Assembly (NCBI GenBank): GCA_029203185.1
Contig: CP119310.1
Coordinates: 1,178,001 to 1,242,000, forward strand
DNA length: 64,000 bases
Source of the DNA: Candidatus Chryseobacterium colombiense
GTDB taxonomy: Bacteria; Bacteroidota; Bacteroidia; Flavobacteriales; Weeksellaceae
Reading direction: 5' to 3'
Part shown: positions 44,374 to 54,242 of the stretch, one piece after another
Layout: each line of letters begins with the position of its first letter
Position numbering within the stretch: position 1 is the stretch's first letter
The notes under the pieces: model-generated
The model's database searches: none
Seen by the model: the letters and a program-made list of their open reading frames with translations, nothing else
What the model was told of the DNA's origin: nothing
Position numbers and translations under genes: made by a program

Positions 44374-44580
44374 AGAGAATTAAATTTATTGTTTGCTATT
44401 GAAAAATATATTTGATGAAAAAATGCTATCTAAGGTAAAAGACATCTTAGATTCACAATGATTATAGTTTCTATTTAACTTTTCTAAATTTTGAAAGAAA
44501 CAAGTTATCATTAGGAAAATAGCCGCTAGTATTGGTGATCAGCTATTCATTATTTTCTTTTGTAATTATACATTCACCAA

Positions 44581-44784
44581 CTATAGTAATCTGTTCAGCC
44601 GATTATACTGATAAGAATATTTTTTAAAGATATCATCTTTCGAAGTTCGCCAATCTACTTCTGCAATTTTTCTGTTGTATTTTTCGGAAGCAAGCGAAGT
44701 ATATTAAGGGTTGTATATCATATTTCATATTCAAACTGATCGTTTCCTAAGTTGGCTGGATCATTGATCTGGGTCATCCAGCCT
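44581..44784 (-). pseudogene. Decayed RHS core fragment
   Basis: Read on the minus strand from 44784, the frame gives GWMTQINDPANLGNDQFEYE before a stop. After a short unreadable gap it continues KYNRKIAEVDWRTSK and KKYSYQYNRLNRLL before another stop. The same order occurs in the intact RHS B protein at 45448-48888 (GWMTKINDPANLGNDLFGYE, KYNGNISEIDWRTAS, RYSYQYDGLNRLLAG). It is therefore a remnant of an RHS gene, downstream of an intact cassette. Confidence 0.88.
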
Positions 44785-44833
44785 CAATCAATTTTAATTA
44801 ATCTGTTTAAAATAACATGAACAAGAGGTTTTG

Positions 44834-45011
44834 TATCACTAATTCTGATACATCAGAAATGATCTTCAATCATTTATCTATGCTTTTTCTTTGAAAATAA
44901 ACAAGAGCAGGGATTACCCTGCTCTTGTTTTATGATTACATTCTTTAATAAATATTGAAAATCAATGATTTAATTTTCAAAAAAGGTTTCATCTAACTCT
45001 GAAACACTACC
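44834..45011. repeat. RHS-locus hairpin repeat, copy A
   Basis: It begins ATCACTAATTCTGATACATC and ends CTCTGAAACACTACC. It contains a perfect 14-bp terminator hairpin (44899-44912 with 44917-44930, loop ATTA). Three further copies are at 54243-54410, 54448-54627 and 58270-58404. It sits just downstream of the candidate immunity gene at 45024 and would terminate that transcript. Confidence 0.85.
44899..44930 (-). terminator. Terminator hairpin of repeat copy A
   Basis: AAACAAGAGCAGGG pairs perfectly with CCCTGCTCTTGTTT. On the minus strand it ends the transcript of the RHS B gene and its following small lipoprotein gene. In copy D the stem is changed on both sides (GGGTAGG/CCTACCC), which indicates selection for pairing. 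Confidence 0.8.
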
Positions 45012-45023
45012 ACTTTGTTTACA

Positions 45024-45458
45024 TTATGGCATATAATCTATATTTATAATCTTCCATTTTCCATCTTTAAAATTCAATGTGTATGTGACTGATTTTAAAC
45101 CATTTTTATATGGAATAAAGTTTATTAAGCATTCATTCTCATCTTTTTTTTCAGTTATTATATTATAGTCATAATACTTAAAAACATTTGTGAATTTTTT
45201 ATCTCTACTAAATTGATAAGAGGTATTAACTAACTCCTTCCAATATTCTTCAGGAGTTATTCCAAGAGGTTTGGAATATTTAGAATAAACCTTATCAACG
45301 TCTAAATAATTAAGTGCCTCTTTGAAGTTTTTGATTTCTTCTGCTGAATTTAATTTTATCACTGCAATAAGAGGTTCGTTATTACTATTATTCTCTTTTT
45401 TTTGGCAAGACATATTTAATAATAAAAACAAAAAACTGATTAATATTCTATTTTCCAA
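45024..45458 (-). CDS. Small lipoprotein, candidate immunity protein for the adjacent RHS tip
   Basis: The 144-residue product has a lipoprotein signal ending LLLNMSC and a mature domain of about 125 residues that looks like an NTF2-like or DUF-type cone (SAEEIKNFKEALNYLDVDKV, YTLNFKDGKWKIINIDY at the end). It overlaps the end of the RHS B gene by 11 bases, so the two are translationally coupled. Position, size and export suggest an immunity lipoprotein acting in the periplasm, but no test supports this. The repeat hairpin just downstream would close the unit. Confidence 0.7.
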   Translation of the reverse strand: MENRILISFLFLLLNMSCQKKENNSNNEPLIAVIKLNSAEEIKNFKEALNYLDVDKVYSKYSKPLGITPEEYWKELVNTSYQFSRDKKFTNVFKYYDYNIITEKKDENECLINFIPYKNGLKSVTYTLNFKDGKWKIINIDYMP

Positions 45459-48400
45459 AATATTGTAAATATGGTTTAGCGGTTACTGAAGAAGGTCCTT
45501 TGATATTTGTTGCACCTTTAATTTTCAAAGCAGAATTATACAGATTATTTGGAGCTACAACACTAGTTGGCTTATAACTTAAAGGCCATCTAGCCAACAT
45601 TCCTGTAGGAGTTACTGTCTGTGAAGCATTAATGCCTGGATTAATAGCAGAGTTAATAACTCTTTGAGAAAAAGTAGAACAGTTATTCGTGCAAGCATTA
45701 TAATCTTTATTGGCATTAATTTCTGCTTTTGCCGTACTTTTAGCTATTGCATCTTGTTGAGGAGTTGTCGGGATTTTAACAATTCCATCAGCTGACCTTC
45801 CTTCGGCATCGACGTTTCCACTTCTATGAGTTGTAGGATCTTTACTCATTAAATCACTTAAGCTATTGATTTTAATACCTTTACTATAGTCAGCATCTAC
45901 ATTACTTTGCATCTCTGTCTTTCCAACGGGATCATTTGGCCATAAATCATAATAAGTAAATGTCCCATCTTTAACTTGTTCTGTCACTGGTTTTCCATTT
46001 TTATCTAAAATAGCATTCCCATTCTTATCTTTCTTCGCAACAGTTTTATAGTTATCGATTGCGACTCCTGCGTGTCCAGTTTCACCTCCATTTTTATCAG
46101 TAGAAAACCAAGTGAGTAAATAAATATCATTACCATCCGGGTCAATTACATTGATTGGATTATTAATAGCATAGTTATAAGGAGACATAGGATTATATTT
46201 TTCGGACATATTATCCATCACCCCCCATCTTCCAATATCCGGCATATACATCCTCGCTCCGTAATCATACATCCCTGTTTCCTGTAGTTCCTTCCCGTTG
46301 TACTGGTAATTATAATACTTTCCATTCGCCAGTCCCAAATAAGTGGTTTCATGCTTTAATCCAAACGGATAATAATTATTCTCTTCCTGAATTTCTAATG
46401 CAGATACACCTTTCATATAACTCAATCTTATATTTCCTAAATGATCTGTATAATTGTAAATATACTTATTTTTTACAAAATCATAATATCCCTCAGAGGT
46501 TGGAATAAAACGGAGTAAAAGTGGAGATACTGAACCAAAATTAACATTCTGAGAGTACTGAAAACCATCGAGATAATAGGTCTTAAGCTCAACAGGTTCA
46601 AGATTCCCTACAACATCCATCTGTGAAGTAATATATGTTTTCTCAACTTTTTGTCCATCTGATCTGTATTTATAATACAATTGATAGGTATTGAAGAATA
46701 CCTGAGAACTTGTCAAAATCTTATTGGGAAGGTTCAGATAATTATAGTCTATGGAGCTGATTCCGTTATCCATATGAACTTTCATATTTCCATTATTGTC
46801 ATATCCAAAATCATTTTGTGCGGCATTATATCCTGAATAATTATTCACAACGCCTGTAGGTAATTGTATTTTATTCAGTCGATTACCGGTATACTTATAT
46901 TCTAAATCATCTATAAGCTCTGCTGTTGTTCCTGAAGAAGGTTTAGAAAATCTTTTTAAGGTAAGAATATTACCGTTAAGATCATAAGTCAGCTGTTCAT
47001 TATAATTATTGTTCGCTATAATTGAAGATCCGGGTTCTGAATAAACTCCGGCCAGAAGTCTATTGAGTCCATCATATTGATATGAGTATCTTTTTTTGTT
47101 ATTATTAAAGCTGGATGCTGTCCTCCAATCAATCTCGGATATGTTACCGTTATATTTTGGTGATGACTGATTGGTATCTTCCGGGTTGGTATATTTTATT
47201 TCATATCCAAACAGATCGTTTCCTAGGTTCGCAGGATCATTGATCTTTGTCATCCAGCCCCGGATATTGTAAGTGTAATTAACATCCTGAAGCCCGGTTC
47301 CTAAAGTCGATCCTCCCACTTTCTTTGTGGTCAGCTGAGAGAGCTCATTATACTCATTCTGCGCTAAGATTTCTTCAGGGTTAGAGTCTACTTTATGTTT
47401 GTGGACTTTCAGCCTGTTTTGTGCGTCGTATTCAAAGGTTTCGGTAATTACTCTTTCTGTATCTGTAGAAAGTCTTTTGTGACGGGTAATGGTCTGCTGA
47501 GCTAATCCAGCAAAATCAAGTTTGGATTCTGTCTGGGTATAGCCTCCCAAATGGTTGATGGAATGAGTGGCAATGATTCTTCCTCTGGTATCGTAATAGC
47601 TGTAATTCTTTGTCCAGTTATCATCTTCTATGTTTTTAACATAGGATGCTAAAGGCAGCCCTTTTGTACGAAGCTCCAGGTTCATATTATCTGTTAATAC
47701 AGGACTCTGATTGGGAATAGTCGGTGTAAAAGAAGGGGTTCCTGCGGGATAGGCATCATAAAAGTTTACCGTAAGTATACTTTCTATATTTTGAGGATAG
47801 GCAGTATTTCCATAAGGAATCTGCATACCGCTTTGGGTATACGATCCTGATACTTCCGTATTGATCCCATAAGTGAAAAGAATCCAGCCTTGTACAGCAT
47901 TTCTATCCCCATTATCAATAGCAATTCCTGTATAGATTATTCTGCCGAATTTATCGTATTTATTGAAAGACCATTTATGATCAGGACGCTGATTACCATC
48001 CTGTGTCAATACGAGACGATCTGCTTTATCATATACCATGTACTCCCAGTCTTTACCCGGAAGTCTTTTCTCAACCAAGCGGTTTCTGCCATCATAACGG
48101 TATTCATAGGATAATGCCTGTTGATCATCCCATCCCCAGGTTTGTTTTTTTGAAAGAAGGGGCGGAATAACCCATGCCAATTGGTCATATTCATTATATA
48201 CATAATAGGTATCAGCACTGTCAGTAGCATTTAGCACCTTTCTGACCAATACTACCTGACCTTTCCCATTCTTAAATTCTATGGTTTTGTTACCATCTTC
48301 ATCAGTAACCGTATTTTTATAGAGTTGTCCTACAATGTAAGTACCACCATATTCAATGGTTGACTTTGTTGCTCCGTTTTCCCACGTGGTAGTGGTGGTA

Positions 48401-48888
48401 TATTTAATGACTTCTCCATCAATATTGGCATCATATCCAAATTGTACGGGTTTATCATTCCAGGCATTACCAACCTGCTTTTGGCTTAGAATCCGATCTA
48501 ATGGAGAGTTCTCTAATTGTTTTTCGGCATAGATCTTTTCTGAACCGTAAGGAGTACTCGTTACATTAGCTAATGGATCAGTATAAATTCCGCCATTCAG
48601 AGTTCCGTTTTGGGGAACGGGAAGGTAATCTAAGGTCTGTCTTCCGAACTGGTCGTAGGTTATTTTGGTGACAATATCCTTACTTAAAGGTGAAGCTTTG
48701 ATATTGACAATCTGCTTGGGTCTTCCCAACCCATCGAAATACTGAACGGTTTCGGAGGTTTTGGTTGGTGTGGCTCCGTTATAGTCTAAGTAGTTCTTAC
48801 TGTAGACGTAGTTTTCGGCGGTGTTGAGCTGTGCCTGGGCAAAGCCGGTTACCAATAAGGCACTGATAGGGATTATAATTTTTTTCAT
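45448..48888 (-). CDS. RHS repeat protein (DUF6443) with papain/NlpC-like C-terminal tip
   Basis: The 1146-residue exported protein has a signal peptide (1-19) and the DUF6443-like start ENYVYSKNYLDYNG..VQYFDGLGRPKQIVN. A long YD/RHS repeat region follows, with the RHS core end YGARMYMPDIGRWG and INVIDPDGND. The variable tip (about 922-1146) contains GHAGVAI (H939) and YNACTNNCSTFSQRV (C1066, C1070). This Cys-His arrangement recalls permuted papain/NlpC-P60 (LRAT-like) hydrolases; the activity is inferred. RHS shells encase such toxins. It starts six bases after the A gene (48895-52257) and overlaps the candidate immunity gene. Confidence 0.85.
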   Translation of the reverse strand: MKKIIIPISALLVTGFAQAQLNTAENYVYSKNYLDYNGATPTKTSETVQYFDGLGRPKQIVNIKASPLSKDIVTKITYDQFGRQTLDYLPVPQNGTLNGGIYTDPLANVTSTPYGSEKIYAEKQLENSPLDRILSQKQVGNAWNDKPVQFGYDANIDGEVIKYTTTTTWENGATKSTIEYGGTYIVGQLYKNTVTDEDGNKTIEFKNGKGQVVLVRKVLNATDSADTYYVYNEYDQLAWVIPPLLSKKQTWGWDDQQALSYEYRYDGRNRLVEKRLPGKDWEYMVYDKADRLVLTQDGNQRPDHKWSFNKYDKFGRIIYTGIAIDNGDRNAVQGWILFTYGINTEVSGSYTQSGMQIPYGNTAYPQNIESILTVNFYDAYPAGTPSFTPTIPNQSPVLTDNMNLELRTKGLPLASYVKNIEDDNWTKNYSYYDTRGRIIATHSINHLGGYTQTESKLDFAGLAQQTITRHKRLSTDTERVITETFEYDAQNRLKVHKHKVDSNPEEILAQNEYNELSQLTTKKVGGSTLGTGLQDVNYTYNIRGWMTKINDPANLGNDLFGYEIKYTNPEDTNQSSPKYNGNISEIDWRTASSFNNNKKRYSYQYDGLNRLLAGVYSEPGSSIIANNNYNEQLTYDLNGNILTLKRFSKPSSGTTAELIDDLEYKYTGNRLNKIQLPTGVVNNYSGYNAAQNDFGYDNNGNMKVHMDNGISSIDYNYLNLPNKILTSSQVFFNTYQLYYKYRSDGQKVEKTYITSQMDVVGNLEPVELKTYYLDGFQYSQNVNFGSVSPLLLRFIPTSEGYYDFVKNKYIYNYTDHLGNIRLSYMKGVSALEIQEENNYYPFGLKHETTYLGLANGKYYNYQYNGKELQETGMYDYGARMYMPDIGRWGVMDNMSEKYNPMSPYNYAINNPINVIDPDGNDIYLLTWFSTDKNGGETGHAGVAIDNYKTVAKKDKNGNAILDKNGKPVTEQVKDGTFTYYDLWPNDPVGKTEMQSNVDADYSKGIKINSLSDLMSKDPTTHRSGNVDAEGRSADGIVKIPTTPQQDAIAKSTAKAEINANKDYNACTNNCSTFSQRVINSAINPGINASQTVTPTGMLARWPLSYKPTSVVAPNNLYNSALKIKGATNIKGPSSVTAKPYLQYFGK

Positions 48889-48894
48889 CGGGTC

Positions 48895-51800
48895 TTAGTT
48901 TTTGTAATGGTACTGGTATTCTTTTAAGAGTTTGCCGGTCTGATTTTGTTCTCTTACTTCTTTCAAGCGGTTGGCAAAGTCATAGATATATACTTCCCTA
49001 ATTCCTGATGGTGGAGTAATGCTTCTTACACCAACCAATGGATCGTACGTATAGGTGGTGATCTGATACCTGGATAGGCTTGCATCGGTACTGAAGGTAT
49101 TCAGAGCTGCTAATAATGCAGTTTCGTCGTTGTTAAGAGCAGCTGCTGCATCGTTATTGGAAGCTGAAACAATGGTATCAATCAGAGACTGGCTGATGTC
49201 GGAAAGTTTTGCCCCTTCTATCTTGGCAATGGGCTGGGTAGTATTGTAGCCCCAGATAATGGTAGTGGAAATTCCGTTCTTCGTGGTGTACTGCTGTAAA
49301 TTGCCTTTGTTATCATATTGGTCATAGGTAATCTCCGTATTCATTACGGAAGCTTGAGGATCTAATGATAACACTGAAGTCGGAAAGAAGTGAGACGGAT
49401 CATTATAAAGGGTTTCGGTTTTGCCTACGATTCTATTATTATTTTTACTCTCGATTTCAAGCGGAATGGCAATCATATTGGCATTGATAAGTCTTGTATT
49501 CCCTTTTTCGTGTGCATATTTATAGGATGTTTCATTCAGACTGCCGTCAGAATGGGTTTGCGTCTTTTTTATCAGATAATCCCTTGTATTATACTGGTTA
49601 AAAACATTTTGGGTGACTGCATTCTGATTATAATACATTATTGATTGTTCTTCCACCAGGTTGGCCGTACCGGAATACTCTTTTTCAAATCCTATATTCA
49701 TAAAACTGAAGGCATTTTGCCCTGTTGCAATAGAATAAGCTTCATATGTCTCATATTTACCTCCATGCAGATAATATCCCTGAACCATATTTTCTTTCAG
49801 GCTTACTGCTGCTCCTGTTGAGACTTCATAATCATTGTACTGATAGGAAAAACGATCTTCGGACAACAAAGCGTTGTTTTCACCATACACTTTTTTATTA
49901 ATTAAATTTCCTCTTAGATAATCGTAATTCGGAACACTATTAAACGGAGGTATTAATGTTGGAGTATACAGATTAGGCTTATCAATCGGTGAGGTATACT
50001 GGTACAGTGTTTTTCCGCGTCCTGTTTCGGATACGCTTACAAACTGATATCCTATATCTCCGCCTTTTGTTTTTTGAACAGGTAAAAAATTTCTTGATGA
50101 ATTATATATAATATCTGCATTGAATATCTCTTTGCAAGGATAATTAAGGTCTGAACTGCATACATATTCAAGAGTAGCTCTATAAGGATACGTATATCGA
50201 TATACCGGTCTAGGAAATACCAGAGCTCCTGTACTTTTCTTAACATTCGCAGGATCATTATATCCGAAACTTATAGTTCTAGAAGGTGTACCGGACTGAT
50301 CTGTATAGTAATTTATATTTTTGATGCGCACATTTCGGTAGTCAAATACATACTTCAGGTTATTTGTATTTCTTATTTTATAAAAAAGATTAAAACTTGT
50401 ATTAAATGTCGGATTGCCAATACCAATCTGCTGATTGTTTAATTCTAAATAATATTCACCAGCCGGAAAAGTATTTTCATACACTGTCGGGATAGGATCA
50501 GAAGTTGACAGTATGGATGTATCTATGCCGGCAACATGACTATAAACACCTCCTTCTTTTCTATGAATTCTGAATATGAAACCGTACGAATTGATCGCAG
50601 CAGTTTCCAGTTGTATTTTAACAGAAGTAGATTCAGTAAGGGTAAAAGCTAATTTTTTCTCTTCGCTGAATTTACTAAAGACTACCATAGTATTGGCATC
50701 ATCCCAATTCAATGGATTTTCATCATAATTTGATAATGCGTCAGCTCCATCTGCCATGCCTGAAGAAGTATCTTTTGGTACATAAGAATAGGTTCCTGTC
50801 TCATAAATAAACTCTGACTTTCCTTTTGTAGGATAGGTTATAGATTTCAGGAGTTCAATATGTGAGCAACCATACGGGTATTCTTTTGAACATTTGTAAA
50901 AGCTATCGTCCTCTGCTACAAGTGGCAAACTGATTCCAGGCAATCCATAATATTCTAAAGCATAATCCTGATCGTGAATATAAGTACCATTGCTCTTATT
51001 CTGTTTTTCTATAGACGTCAGAAAAAGCCTCTTGTAAACTCCCAAATTTTTATAGGCATATGTAAAATTGAATTTTTCATCATATTGGCCATCTGTACTT
51101 CTTACGGTGATACTTTTTAATTTTGAAAGCTGAGAAAGGCTGTTTTCATAATTCGTATCTTCTCTGCCATATTCATAATCAAATAAAACGCTTCCCTGTC
51201 CTACCACGTTTATTTCTTTTAATTTTTTTGTATTAGCAATGGTCGTATTCGTAGAGGTTTCGGTAATTTTTGGAAGATATCCTGCATTTTGTGCTATAAT
51301 CTGCCTAAAAATATTATCTGCAGAATAGTAGATGGTATTGTTGCTGGTAGTATTTTCAGAAGAAACAATTGTGCTAGGCTCTGCATCATAGATCAGGTTC
51401 ACTTTTACATCGTTATTACTATTCTTTATTTTGCTCAAATGAAAAGCACTGTTATACAAATAGTTCATTTCCGAGTATCCCGTATTGGTATATGATTCTA
51501 CCCCGGATACATTATTAACGGATAGACTTTTCGAGGTTTCCAAGACATCAAATACAAAGATATTTCCAAAATCATCGGTAATTTCAAAAGAAACCGGTGC
51601 AAAGTCTGCCGGTGCATTAACGGTAATCTTAAGATTATTTTTATCAAGCTTCACCGCCTGCAGCTGACCGTTAATTTTTTTTATTATAAACCTTCCCGTA
51701 TAGTTTAAAAAATTATACTGGTACAGATCATATTTTGTGTCATATCTATTTTTATAGTGGGCTTCAAAAATACTTTTTTCCGTATACATAGCTGAGTTAG

Positions 51801-52257
51801 GATTCTCAATCATGCTTCCGAAGTAGTTTTTATAATTACTCACATTGGTATTTTCGTCAAAATAGATCCCTATTTTTTTATTTGCGCTTCCTAATGAATA
51901 TGAAATTATCTTTTCATCAGGACTATCCATAACAGTTCTTGAGATAGTTCCCCCGGCTAGCAAACTCCAACCTAATCCAGCTTCACCTGCTTTCGATTCA
52001 GATTTGGCATTATTCACATGATATTTGAGCTGAAGATTCAAAGAGACATTACTAAGCCCTGTAGACAGGCTTTTTATTGGAATGGTAATATCCGGTATTC
52101 CTGTATAATTGCTGACAGGGACTTCTTCAAATTTCATTAAATTATTCACTGTAGTAGATGGAGGAATAATATTCAGTTTATATTTATCAGATTCTTGCCC
52201 TTTTACTAGAGATATGGACAAAAAATTCAGTACAGTCAATAAAATTATTTTTTTCAT
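48895..52257 (-). CDS. Large RHS-associated 'A' protein upstream of the RHS toxin
   Basis: The 1120-residue product has a signal peptide (MKKIILLTVLNFLSISLVKG) and beta-rich sequence with few classical YD repeats. A start region PVSNYTGIPDITIPIKSLST and GEAGLGWSLLAGGTISRTV recalls the SpvB/TcB-type shell entry domains. The C-terminus carries RHS-like strands: IIWGYNTTQPIAKIEGAKLS, TYTYDPLVGVRSITPPSGIR, and EVYIYDFANRLKEVREQNQT. The partner gene at 62402-64000 has the same end. It lies in the order T9SS protein - A - B - small lipoprotein with gaps of five to six bases. A shell role is inference by analogy to TcB-TcC. Confidence 0.8.
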   Translation of the reverse strand: MKKIILLTVLNFLSISLVKGQESDKYKLNIIPPSTTVNNLMKFEEVPVSNYTGIPDITIPIKSLSTGLSNVSLNLQLKYHVNNAKSESKAGEAGLGWSLLAGGTISRTVMDSPDEKIISYSLGSANKKIGIYFDENTNVSNYKNYFGSMIENPNSAMYTEKSIFEAHYKNRYDTKYDLYQYNFLNYTGRFIIKKINGQLQAVKLDKNNLKITVNAPADFAPVSFEITDDFGNIFVFDVLETSKSLSVNNVSGVESYTNTGYSEMNYLYNSAFHLSKIKNSNNDVKVNLIYDAEPSTIVSSENTTSNNTIYYSADNIFRQIIAQNAGYLPKITETSTNTTIANTKKLKEINVVGQGSVLFDYEYGREDTNYENSLSQLSKLKSITVRSTDGQYDEKFNFTYAYKNLGVYKRLFLTSIEKQNKSNGTYIHDQDYALEYYGLPGISLPLVAEDDSFYKCSKEYPYGCSHIELLKSITYPTKGKSEFIYETGTYSYVPKDTSSGMADGADALSNYDENPLNWDDANTMVVFSKFSEEKKLAFTLTESTSVKIQLETAAINSYGFIFRIHRKEGGVYSHVAGIDTSILSTSDPIPTVYENTFPAGEYYLELNNQQIGIGNPTFNTSFNLFYKIRNTNNLKYVFDYRNVRIKNINYYTDQSGTPSRTISFGYNDPANVKKSTGALVFPRPVYRYTYPYRATLEYVCSSDLNYPCKEIFNADIIYNSSRNFLPVQKTKGGDIGYQFVSVSETGRGKTLYQYTSPIDKPNLYTPTLIPPFNSVPNYDYLRGNLINKKVYGENNALLSEDRFSYQYNDYEVSTGAAVSLKENMVQGYYLHGGKYETYEAYSIATGQNAFSFMNIGFEKEYSGTANLVEEQSIMYYNQNAVTQNVFNQYNTRDYLIKKTQTHSDGSLNETSYKYAHEKGNTRLINANMIAIPLEIESKNNNRIVGKTETLYNDPSHFFPTSVLSLDPQASVMNTEITYDQYDNKGNLQQYTTKNGISTTIIWGYNTTQPIAKIEGAKLSDISQSLIDTIVSASNNDAAAALNNDETALLAALNTFSTDASLSRYQITTYTYDPLVGVRSITPPSGIREVYIYDFANRLKEVREQNQTGKLLKEYQYHYKN

Positions 52258-52262
52258 CTTAT

Positions 52263-53906
52263 TTATTTCTTAATCAATTTCGCATTAGCGGTTTTGTTGG
52301 TATCCGTTTTTATGGTGATCAGGTAAGCTCCCTGTATCAATGGCTGGGTATTGATCTTGGTGACCTTATTCTTAGTTTTGATTTGTTGAAGCTGTCTGCC
52401 CGCCATATCATACATCGTAATATCCGCTTCCTTAAAGTCAAATCCAATCTCCACATACGCATAATCGGATACGGGATTCGGATAGATTTTGATATCCTGC
52501 TTCTCGATGAGCTGGTCTACCTGCTGATCTCCCAGCTTTACAATCTTCCAGTTCTCTTTCCCTAATTCTTCTGCGCTTGTTCCTGCAAGGATAATGGATC
52601 CGTCCCGGTTTAACTTTATATCTGCTAACCGTTCTTCTCTTTTTCTGGATTCTCCTTTGACGTGTTTTCGCCACTGTTCGTTTCCGTTTTCATCTACATA
52701 CAGCATCCAGAACGTCTCATCATCGGTTTCTATTTTGCCTTCTGCCTGGGTGTAACCTCCTAATAATACACCTTTGGTAAGGTCTTTATTTTTTTCTCTT
52801 TCGTTATGGCCTAAGATGACATGCATGCCCATGAGAACATCCCTGTTTTTAAAGTTGTAGGATTTCTGCCAGATCTCTTCGCCTTTTTCGTTTAGGGAAA
52901 TCAACCAAAGGTCGGTGCCTTCTTCTATGCCTACGGTTTTATTGCCTGATCTCTCGGAACGGCTTTCACCTCCTATGATAAAACCTGAAGTGGTCATAGC
53001 CATGGTTCTTAGGTGATCGTCTCCTGTGCCTCCATAGTTCTTTTCCCATTCTACTTTGCCGTCTTTATTCAGTTTAATGATCCAGTAATCGCCTTCTCCC
53101 TGATTATTCGTGGATTTAGGATAACGGGATACGGGATTCGGGGTAGTACTGCCAGTACCTGAATTTGTCTCCGAATTCTGTAACCCGGAACCCGAACCTC
53201 GAACCTCGGAACTTCTGGAATAAACACCTAGTAAAACGCCTCCGTCTCTGGTGGGAATCATTTTTTCTACTTCGTCTAAGCCTTTTCCGCCTAAAATGAG
53301 TTGGGAGATTTCTTTTCCGTCTTTGTCTAGTTTAATGACAAGAACATCTTTGGAACCGTAACCTTGCGCGGAGTTTTGAACGTTTCCTGCGACAAAGAAT
53401 CCTAAGTCAGTGGTTTGAATGACGGCTCTGGCTTCTTCATCGGAAGTGCTTCCAATGGTTTTCTGCCATAATTCATCTCCGAATTCATTGATTCTGATAA
53501 GCCAGATATCGGAGCCTCCTTTGGAGTCGTCTTTTTTGTCTAGCCCTTTGCCTGAATAGGAAGTTCCTGCGAGAACAAAGCCTCCATCCTGAGTGGAAAG
53601 GGATGCGGAAAGGTAATCATGGTTCTTGCCTACAAAGTATTTTTCCCAGACGGCTTCGCCTTGCTGGTTAAGTTTTACGAGATGGAAATCGTAACCGTTG
53701 TTCTGCTTTTGGCTGCCGGCTGCTTGCGACAGGCTTTTAGACTGAATGGAGCTTCCGGTAATTAGGTACTGAAGATCTACGGTTGGAGTTACCTGGCTTA
53801 AGAAATCCTGAGTGGTGGATTTGATGTCTTTCTGCCATAGAACTTCCTGAGCGGATAGGCTCAGAGCCGTGCATAGAAGGTATGCACCGATATAGAGTTT
53901 TTTCAT
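52263..53906 (-). CDS. T9SS-sorted beta-propeller-like protein heading the RHS operon
   Basis: The 547-residue product has a signal peptide (1-19). It has repeated motifs of the form DxWLIRINEFGDELWQKTIG and GDYWIIKLNKDGKVEWEKNYG, each about 50-60 residues, probably propeller blades. A T9SS type A domain (IYPNPVSDYAYVEIGFDFKE to the end) predicts type IX export and surface anchoring. It lies five bases before the RHS A gene stop-to-start junction, so it is in the same operon. A linker (about 222-262, rich in Ser, Gly, Asn, Thr) interrupts one blade and looks like an in-frame insertion. Its role with the RHS pair is unknown. Confidence 0.82.
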   Translation of the reverse strand: MKKLYIGAYLLCTALSLSAQEVLWQKDIKSTTQDFLSQVTPTVDLQYLITGSSIQSKSLSQAAGSQKQNNGYDFHLVKLNQQGEAVWEKYFVGKNHDYLSASLSTQDGGFVLAGTSYSGKGLDKKDDSKGGSDIWLIRINEFGDELWQKTIGSTSDEEARAVIQTTDLGFFVAGNVQNSAQGYGSKDVLVIKLDKDGKEISQLILGGKGLDEVEKMIPTRDGGVLLGVYSRSSEVRGSGSGLQNSETNSGTGSTTPNPVSRYPKSTNNQGEGDYWIIKLNKDGKVEWEKNYGGTGDDHLRTMAMTTSGFIIGGESRSERSGNKTVGIEEGTDLWLISLNEKGEEIWQKSYNFKNRDVLMGMHVILGHNEREKNKDLTKGVLLGGYTQAEGKIETDDETFWMLYVDENGNEQWRKHVKGESRKREERLADIKLNRDGSIILAGTSAEELGKENWKIVKLGDQQVDQLIEKQDIKIYPNPVSDYAYVEIGFDFKEADITMYDMAGRQLQQIKTKNKVTKINTQPLIQGAYLITIKTDTNKTANAKLIKK

Positions 53907-53942
53907 CTCAAGTTTATTTGTTAATAGTTGTTAAAATTTTTG

Positions 53943-53970
53943 CAAAAATATCATTTTTAGTTCACACCAA
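53943..53970 (-). promoter_or_regulatory. Promoter of the T9SS protein-RHS operon
   Basis: On the minus strand TTG (53968-53970), 17 bases and TATTTTTG (53943-53950) fit the Bacteroidetes -33/-7 pattern. The ATG is at 53906, giving a leader of about 30 bases. Confidence 0.55.
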
Positions 53971-54242
53971 TTAGATTTATAATGAATATTTCCGGAATTC
54001 ATTAGCTTATCATAAAGTGAACTTGTTCATGATCATTATAAAACAAAGGTATAGCTGTGTAGCGATAAAGGGTGGCGTGTTTGTAAGCTATTAAAATAAA
54101 TTTTGGGATCTTTACAATATCGTACTCTAATCCATCAACTTCTATTATTAGCTCAGTAAGCATTCAATTGCCAGCTATATAACATTCTTACCTCCATATC
54201 TGTAAGTAATACCGGCATGTTACTGCATAATTATAAGGTTGT

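Larger units (their letters stand above)
44320..45023. other. Non-coding region with RHS debris and a terminator repeat
   Basis: This 704-base region between the HTH gene and the first candidate immunity gene contains the decayed RHS fragment (44581-44784) and repeat copy A (44834-45011). The part 44374-44580 is AT-rich with nothing recognised. Confidence 0.6.

Noticed and set aside
53090..53215. Internal PNPVSRYP as a T9SS sorting signal
   Set aside because: Sorting domains of this type are C-terminal, and the protein has a proper one at its end. The internal match is a short repeat-rich linker.
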